From Prosthecobacter sp. (GTDB lineage: Bacteria > Verrucomicrobiota > Verrucomicrobiia > Verrucomicrobiales > Verrucomicrobiaceae), in the NCBI GenBank assembly GCA_030827515.1, contig JAUREI010000001.1, positions 42,158-106,157 on the forward strand: DNA of 64,000 nucleotides, read 5' to 3'. Numbering within the stretch: the stretch's first letter is position 1; each line of letters opens with the position of its first letter. The position numbers and the translations under genes are program-made. This document shows positions 59,696 through 64,000 of the stretch, in pieces. The notes beneath the pieces were generated by a model. The model searched no databases and was not told where the DNA came from. It worked only from the letters and a program-made list of their open reading frames with translations.

Positions 59696-61192
59696 ATGCC
59701 CGCCTCCGCCTACGGCCAACTCGTCGCGCTTGCCCGCGAGATCGCCCTGCTTACTTCAACCGAGGCCCTGCTCTCCTGGGACCAGGAGACTTACATGCCG
59801 GCCGGCGCGCTCGACCATCGCGCGCGCCAGCTCGCCTACCTCAACGGCAAGGCCCATGGCCTCGCCACCTCGAACGCCTTCCGACGCCTGCTCGACAAGG
59901 CCGAAGGTCAGACATCGGAAACCCCCTATCATGCCGGCAACCTCCGTGAGCTCCGACGCCAGCACGAGCGCGCGGCCCGCCTGCCCCAGCTTCTGGTTCA
60001 GGAGGAGAGCGCCGCCTGCGCCCATGCCAAGGCCGCCTGGACGGAGGCCCGACGCAAGACCGACTTCACGAACTTCGCCCCGCATCTGCAGGTTCTGGTC
60101 GACCTCGCCCGCCGCAAGGCGGACCTTTGGGGCTACACCGACGAACCCTATGACGCCCTGCTCGAAACCTATGAGCGCGGCGCCCGCACCCGCGCCATCG
60201 CGGAACTTTTCGACCGACTGCGACCGGAACTGGCGGCCATCGCCCAGGAGGCCGTGGCGCGCAGCGCCGGACGCAAATCCGCCCTGCCCGGCGGTCGTTA
60301 CCCGGTGGCAAAGCAGCAGCAGCTCAATGCCGAAATCGCCGCCAGCATCGGCTTCGATCTCGACTGTGGCCGCATCGACACCACCGCTCACCCCTTCTGC
60401 ACGACCCTCGGCCCGCGCGACGTGCGCCTGACAACCCGCTACGACGAGCGTGATTTCACCTCCTCCCTCTTCGGCGTTCTCCATGAGGCGGGTCACGGAC
60501 TCTACGAGCAGGGTCTGCCGCCCGGTGACTTCGGCCTGCCCTCCGGCACCTCCTGTTCGCTGGGCATCCACGAGTCCCAGAGCCGGCTCTGGGAAAACCA
60601 CGTCGGCCGCTCGCGCCCCTTCTGGGAAAAATGGCTGCCGCGCGCCCGGGAGCTTTTCCCACAGCTGCGCAAGGTGCGCCTGAACGATTTTCTGCGCCAC
60701 CTGCACCGCGCCCGCTACTCCTACATTCGGGTGGAGGCCGACGAGGCCACGTACGATCTGCACATCCTGCTGCGTTTCGACATTGAGCGACGCCTCATCC
60801 TCGGTGAACTGCCGGTGGCACAGGTGCCCGAGGCCTGGAACGCGGGATTCCGCGAGCTCTTTGGCATGACTCCCCCGGATGCCGCCCGCGGCTGCCTGCA
60901 GGACATCCACTGGAGCATGGGCGGACTTGGCTACTTTGCCACCTACACCCTCGGCAACCTCAATGCCGCCCAGTTATTCGCCACGGCCCGGCGTCAGCGC
61001 CGGATTGCCGCGGGTCTGGAGAAGGCCGATTACGCCCCCCTGCTGGCTTGGCTGCGCGAAAAAGTCCACAACCAGGGGGGCGCCCTCCTTCCCGGCGAAA
61101 TCATGGCAAACGCCACCGGCAAGCCCACCCAGGCCCAGTGGCACCTGAAGCACCTGCGCGCCCGCTTTTTGCAAAACGCAAAAAAATCGTGA
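59696..61192 (+). CDS. Carboxypeptidase Taq (M32 metallopeptidase)
   Basis: HExxH zinc motif in LHEAGHGLYEQGLP, GIHESQSRLWENHVGRS, STEALLSWDQETYMPAGA. Confidence 0.92.
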   Translation: MPASAYGQLVALAREIALLTSTEALLSWDQETYMPAGALDHRARQLAYLNGKAHGLATSNAFRRLLDKAEGQTSETPYHAGNLRELRRQHERAARLPQLLVQEESAACAHAKAAWTEARRKTDFTNFAPHLQVLVDLARRKADLWGYTDEPYDALLETYERGARTRAIAELFDRLRPELAAIAQEAVARSAGRKSALPGGRYPVAKQQQLNAEIAASIGFDLDCGRIDTTAHPFCTTLGPRDVRLTTRYDERDFTSSLFGVLHEAGHGLYEQGLPPGDFGLPSGTSCSLGIHESQSRLWENHVGRSRPFWEKWLPRARELFPQLRKVRLNDFLRHLHRARYSYIRVEADEATYDLHILLRFDIERRLILGELPVAQVPEAWNAGFRELFGMTPPDAARGCLQDIHWSMGGLGYFATYTLGNLNAAQLFATARRQRRIAAGLEKADYAPLLAWLREKVHNQGGALLPGEIMANATGKPTQAQWHLKHLRARFLQNAKKS

Positions 61193-61285
61193 AACTGCCG
61201 ACAGGGCTCCGCGTTTAAGGCGCATCGCACAGGGTTGGCCCCCGCCAAAACCCGGCGCTTTCAAACCAAACACACCAACGAGAAC

Positions 61286-61558
61286 ATGAAATCCATCGCA
61301 ACCCTCCTCGCCCTTCTGGCCTTCGCCGGCATCGCCCTGGACGCCTCCGCCCAGGAAAAGAAGAAGCAGGATCCTGAAAAGGTCTTCGCCAAAAAGGACG
61401 CCAATGGCGACGGCAAACTCAGCAAGGAAGAATTCGCCAAGGGCGCCAAGGACGCCGCCATGGCCGAAAAAGCCTTCGGTGCCAAGGACAAGGACAAGGA
61501 CGGCAGCCTGAGCAAGGAAGAGTTCGCCGCTGCTCCGAAAAAGAAGAAGGGCGCCTGA
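61286..61558 (+). CDS. Small exported EF-hand protein
   Basis: Signal peptide MKSIATLLALLAFAGIALDASA; EF loops DANGDGKLSKEE and DKDKDGSLSKEE. Confidence 0.85.
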   Translation: MKSIATLLALLAFAGIALDASAQEKKKQDPEKVFAKKDANGDGKLSKEEFAKGAKDAAMAEKAFGAKDKDKDGSLSKEEFAAAPKKKKGA

Positions 61559-61580
61559 TCCTTCCTCAAAATCCAACCCG

Positions 61581-61617
61581 ACACCGCACCCGCCCCGCGC
61601 GTGTGCGGTGTTTTTTT
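61581..61617 (+). terminator. Rho-independent terminator after the EF-hand gene
   Basis: ACACCGCAC (61581-61589) ... GTGCGGTGT (61603-61611) perfect 9-bp arms followed by a T run. Confidence 0.9.
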
Positions 61618-61669
61618 GTAACTCCACCCCCTGAAAGCCCGGCCACGGAAGCGACGAAATAATCTGTTC

Positions 61670-63994
61670 ATGCGCCTGCCCGCCCTCCTGCCCTGCGTTC
61701 TCCTGCTCGTTCCCTCCGCCCTGCCGGCGGCGGTCGACTACCTGGCGCAGATCAAACCCCTGCTTCAGACCCACTGTGTGAAGTGTCACGGCACCAGCAC
61801 TCAAAAGGCCGGTCTCCGTCTCGACACCGCCGCAGCGGCACGCAAGGGGGGCGGTCGCGGGAGCGCCTTCATTCCGGGCCGGCCCGAAGACAGCCTGCTT
61901 TTTCAGGCCGTCACCGGTACCCATGCGGAAATCGCCCAGATGCCCTACAAGCGCGGTCCGCTCGATTCCTCGCAGCTGGATCTCCTTCGCCTGTGGCTCC
62001 AGGAGGGAGCCACCGCTCCCGCAGAGGAAACGCCCAGTGACGACCGTCACTGGGCCTACATCGTTCCGGTTCGACCGCCGGTTCCTGAACGTGCCGATGC
62101 CCCGCACCCCATTGATGCCTTCCTGCGCACCCGCCTCGACCAGGCCGGCCTGAAACCCTCCCCGCCCGCCGCGCCGGAAACCCGCCTGCGCCGGCTTGCC
62201 CTTGATCTGACCGGCCTGCCTCCAACGCCGGAGGAAATCGAGCGTTCCCTCACCGGCGGCGATGAGGCGGCGGAAATCGAACGCCTGCTTGCCAGCCCCG
62301 CCTACGGCGAGCGATGGGGGCGCTGGTGGCTCGACCAGGCACGCTACGCCGACAGCAACGGATACAGCATTGATGCCCCGCGCAGCATCTGGCCCTGGCG
62401 CGACTGGGTGGTCCGCGCCTTCAACGCCGACCTGCCCTTCGATCAGTTCACCGTCGAGCAACTGGCCGGCGACCTGCTGCCCGGGGCCACACGCGAGCAA
62501 CGGATCGCCACCGGCTTCCACCGCAACACCCAGATCAATCAGGAGGGCGGCATCGACAAGGAACAGTTTCGCATCGAGAGCGTCTTCGACCGGGTCGCCA
62601 CCACCGGCACGGTCTGGCTGGGTCTCACCGTCGGCTGCGCCCAGTGCCATGACCACAAGTTCGACGCCCTGAGCCAGCGCGAATTCTACCAGTTCTTTGC
62701 CTTCTTCAACAATCAGGACGAGCCCACCCTGCCCGTCCCGGATCCCGGCCAGGATCCCGAGCGCCAGAGGGCCGAACTCAGGGAGGTTCAAGCCCGTCTC
62801 GATGCCCACATTGCGGCACGACGCGACGCGCTTGTGGCTTGGGAAAAGGACCTCAACGCCACCGCCCGCAAGGCCCTGCCCGCCGCCGCCGCCAAGAGCC
62901 TTGCCAAGCCTTCGGCGAAACGCTCAGCCGCTGATCAGCGGCTTCTGTTCAAGGCCATGACCGGCACCGGTGACCCGGTGTTCAACCCCCTCTTCGACCG
63001 GCAACTGCAGATTGAGGACGCGCTTGCCAAGGGGCCAACCACCCTCGTCCTCAGTGAACGGTCCGAACCCCGCCGAACCACGGTCTACGTGAAGGGCGAC
63101 TTCACGCGACCAGCCGAGGAGGTGACCCCGGCCACGCCGGCGGTCCTGCCTCCCCTGCAGGCGAAACAACCCACCCGTCTGGATTTTGCCCGCTGGCTGG
63201 TGCGCCGCGATCACCCGCTCACCGCCCGTGTGCTCGTCAACCGCGTCTGGCAGCAATACTTCGGCCGGGGCCTCGTCGAAACTGAGAACGACTTCGGCAC
63301 CATGGGCACCCTTCCCTCGCATCCCGAACTGCTCGACTGGCTCGCCGTCGAGTTCATGGACAAGGGCTGGAGCCTGAAAAACCTGCATCGTCTCATCGTC
63401 AGCAGTGATGCCTACCGTCAGTCCAGTGCCGTGACCCCTGAGGCACGCAAGGCGGCCGCCGGTGTCGATCCCGACAATCGTCTGCTCTGGCGACAAAACC
63501 GCCTGCGCCTCGACGCGGAAATCGTCCGCGACGTCGGCCTTGCCGCCAGCGGCCTGCTCTCGCCCAAACTCGGCGGTCCTCCCGTGTATCCTCCCATCCC
63601 CGAGGGCGTGATGTCCCTTGGACAGGTCAAGCGAGCCTGGCCGGTCAGTCAGGGGGAAGACCGCTACCGGCGGGGGCTCTACACCTTTGTTTTCCGGGCC
63701 ACCCCGCCGCCGGGTCTGAGTGTCTTCGACGCCCCCGACGGCTTCAGCACCTGCACCCGCCGCCTGCGCAGCAACACACCCCTTCAGGCGCTGACCCTGC
63801 TCAATGACGCCGCCTTCGTCGAGTTCGCCAAGGCCCTCGAAAAACGCATCGCAAGCGAAGGCCTGGAAACGGCCTTTCGCCGCTGCACCGGACGCCGGCC
63901 CTCCGCCGAGGAAATGACTTCCCTGGCAGCCCTGACGTCCTTCGAGGCGGCGCGGGTGCTGCTCAACCTCGATGAAACCATCACGCGGGAGTGA
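61670..63994 (+). CDS. PSCyt1 (cytochrome c-like) + DUF1549/DUF1553 (PSD1) protein
   Basis: [23 protein letters not shown] (CxxCH), [88 protein letters not shown]. Confidence 0.93.
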   Translation: MRLPALLPCVLLLVPSALPAAVDYLAQIKPLLQTHCVKCHGTSTQKAGLRLDTAAAARKGGGRGSAFIPGRPEDSLLFQAVTGTHAEIAQMPYKRGPLDSSQLDLLRLWLQEGATAPAEETPSDDRHWAYIVPVRPPVPERADAPHPIDAFLRTRLDQAGLKPSPPAAPETRLRRLALDLTGLPPTPEEIERSLTGGDEAAEIERLLASPAYGERWGRWWLDQARYADSNGYSIDAPRSIWPWRDWVVRAFNADLPFDQFTVEQLAGDLLPGATREQRIATGFHRNTQINQEGGIDKEQFRIESVFDRVATTGTVWLGLTVGCAQCHDHKFDALSQREFYQFFAFFNNQDEPTLPVPDPGQDPERQRAELREVQARLDAHIAARRDALVAWEKDLNATARKALPAAAAKSLAKPSAKRSAADQRLLFKAMTGTGDPVFNPLFDRQLQIEDALAKGPTTLVLSERSEPRRTTVYVKGDFTRPAEEVTPATPAVLPPLQAKQPTRLDFARWLVRRDHPLTARVLVNRVWQQYFGRGLVETENDFGTMGTLPSHPELLDWLAVEFMDKGWSLKNLHRLIVSSDAYRQSSAVTPEARKAAAGVDPDNRLLWRQNRLRLDAEIVRDVGLAASGLLSPKLGGPPVYPPIPEGVMSLGQVKRAWPVSQGEDRYRRGLYTFVFRATPPPGLSVFDAPDGFSTCTRRLRSNTPLQALTLLNDAAFVEFAKALEKRIASEGLETAFRRCTGRRPSAEEMTSLAALTSFEAARVLLNLDETITRE

Positions 63995-64000
63995 ACCCGA

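Noticed and set aside
56231-62809. Minus-strand ORFs of ~600 aa (56231-58036, 57877-59697, 60974-62809)
   Set aside because: Mirror frames of OlsF-like, hisA, FAH, carboxypeptidase and PSCyt genes; no motifs.
1-64000. CRISPR arrays, prophage, integron or transposon
   Set aside because: No regularly spaced repeats, integrase/transposase motifs or att-like repeats seen; the only tandem repeat is the 213-bp coding duplication.

Overview
This is a GC-rich, gene-dense bacterial chromosome window. The gene content (two type-I sulfatases, a PSCyt/DUF1549-DUF1553 protein, sialate O-acetylesterase, PhoD-like phosphatase, ABCG/TerB protein) suggests the PVC superphylum, probably Verrucomicrobiota; that placement is inference. 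I support about 48 genuine CDSs; most other ORFs in the track are antisense or frame-shadow ORFs. No rRNA, tRNA, CRISPR array, integrase or transposase was seen. Housekeeping genes: topoisomerase IA (5' truncated), hisS, recF, glgB, metK, frr, polX, tatD, pssA, ispH, hisA. A block from 12.5 to 24.8 kb on the minus strand encodes exported hydrolases. The best candidates for undescribed biology are: (1) a zinc-type operon (outer-membrane protein, ZnuA-like SBP, small anchored protein, ZnuC-like ATPase, no permease in the window) preceded by two 19-bp 8-3-8 palindromes 34 bp apart; (2) a winged-helix regulator, membrane protein, IspH and ferritin-like cluster with three CTTTG...CAAAG palindromes; (3) a single-ORF fusion of a heptose-1-P adenylyltransferase (RfaE2/HldE-C) with a PurN-like GAR transformylase; (4) a eukaryotic-type (HIS6-like) HisA; (5) a collapsed hybrid histidine kinase; (6) a fresh 213-bp in-frame tandem duplication in an L,D-transpeptidase. 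All family calls come from reading motifs in the translations, with no database search.
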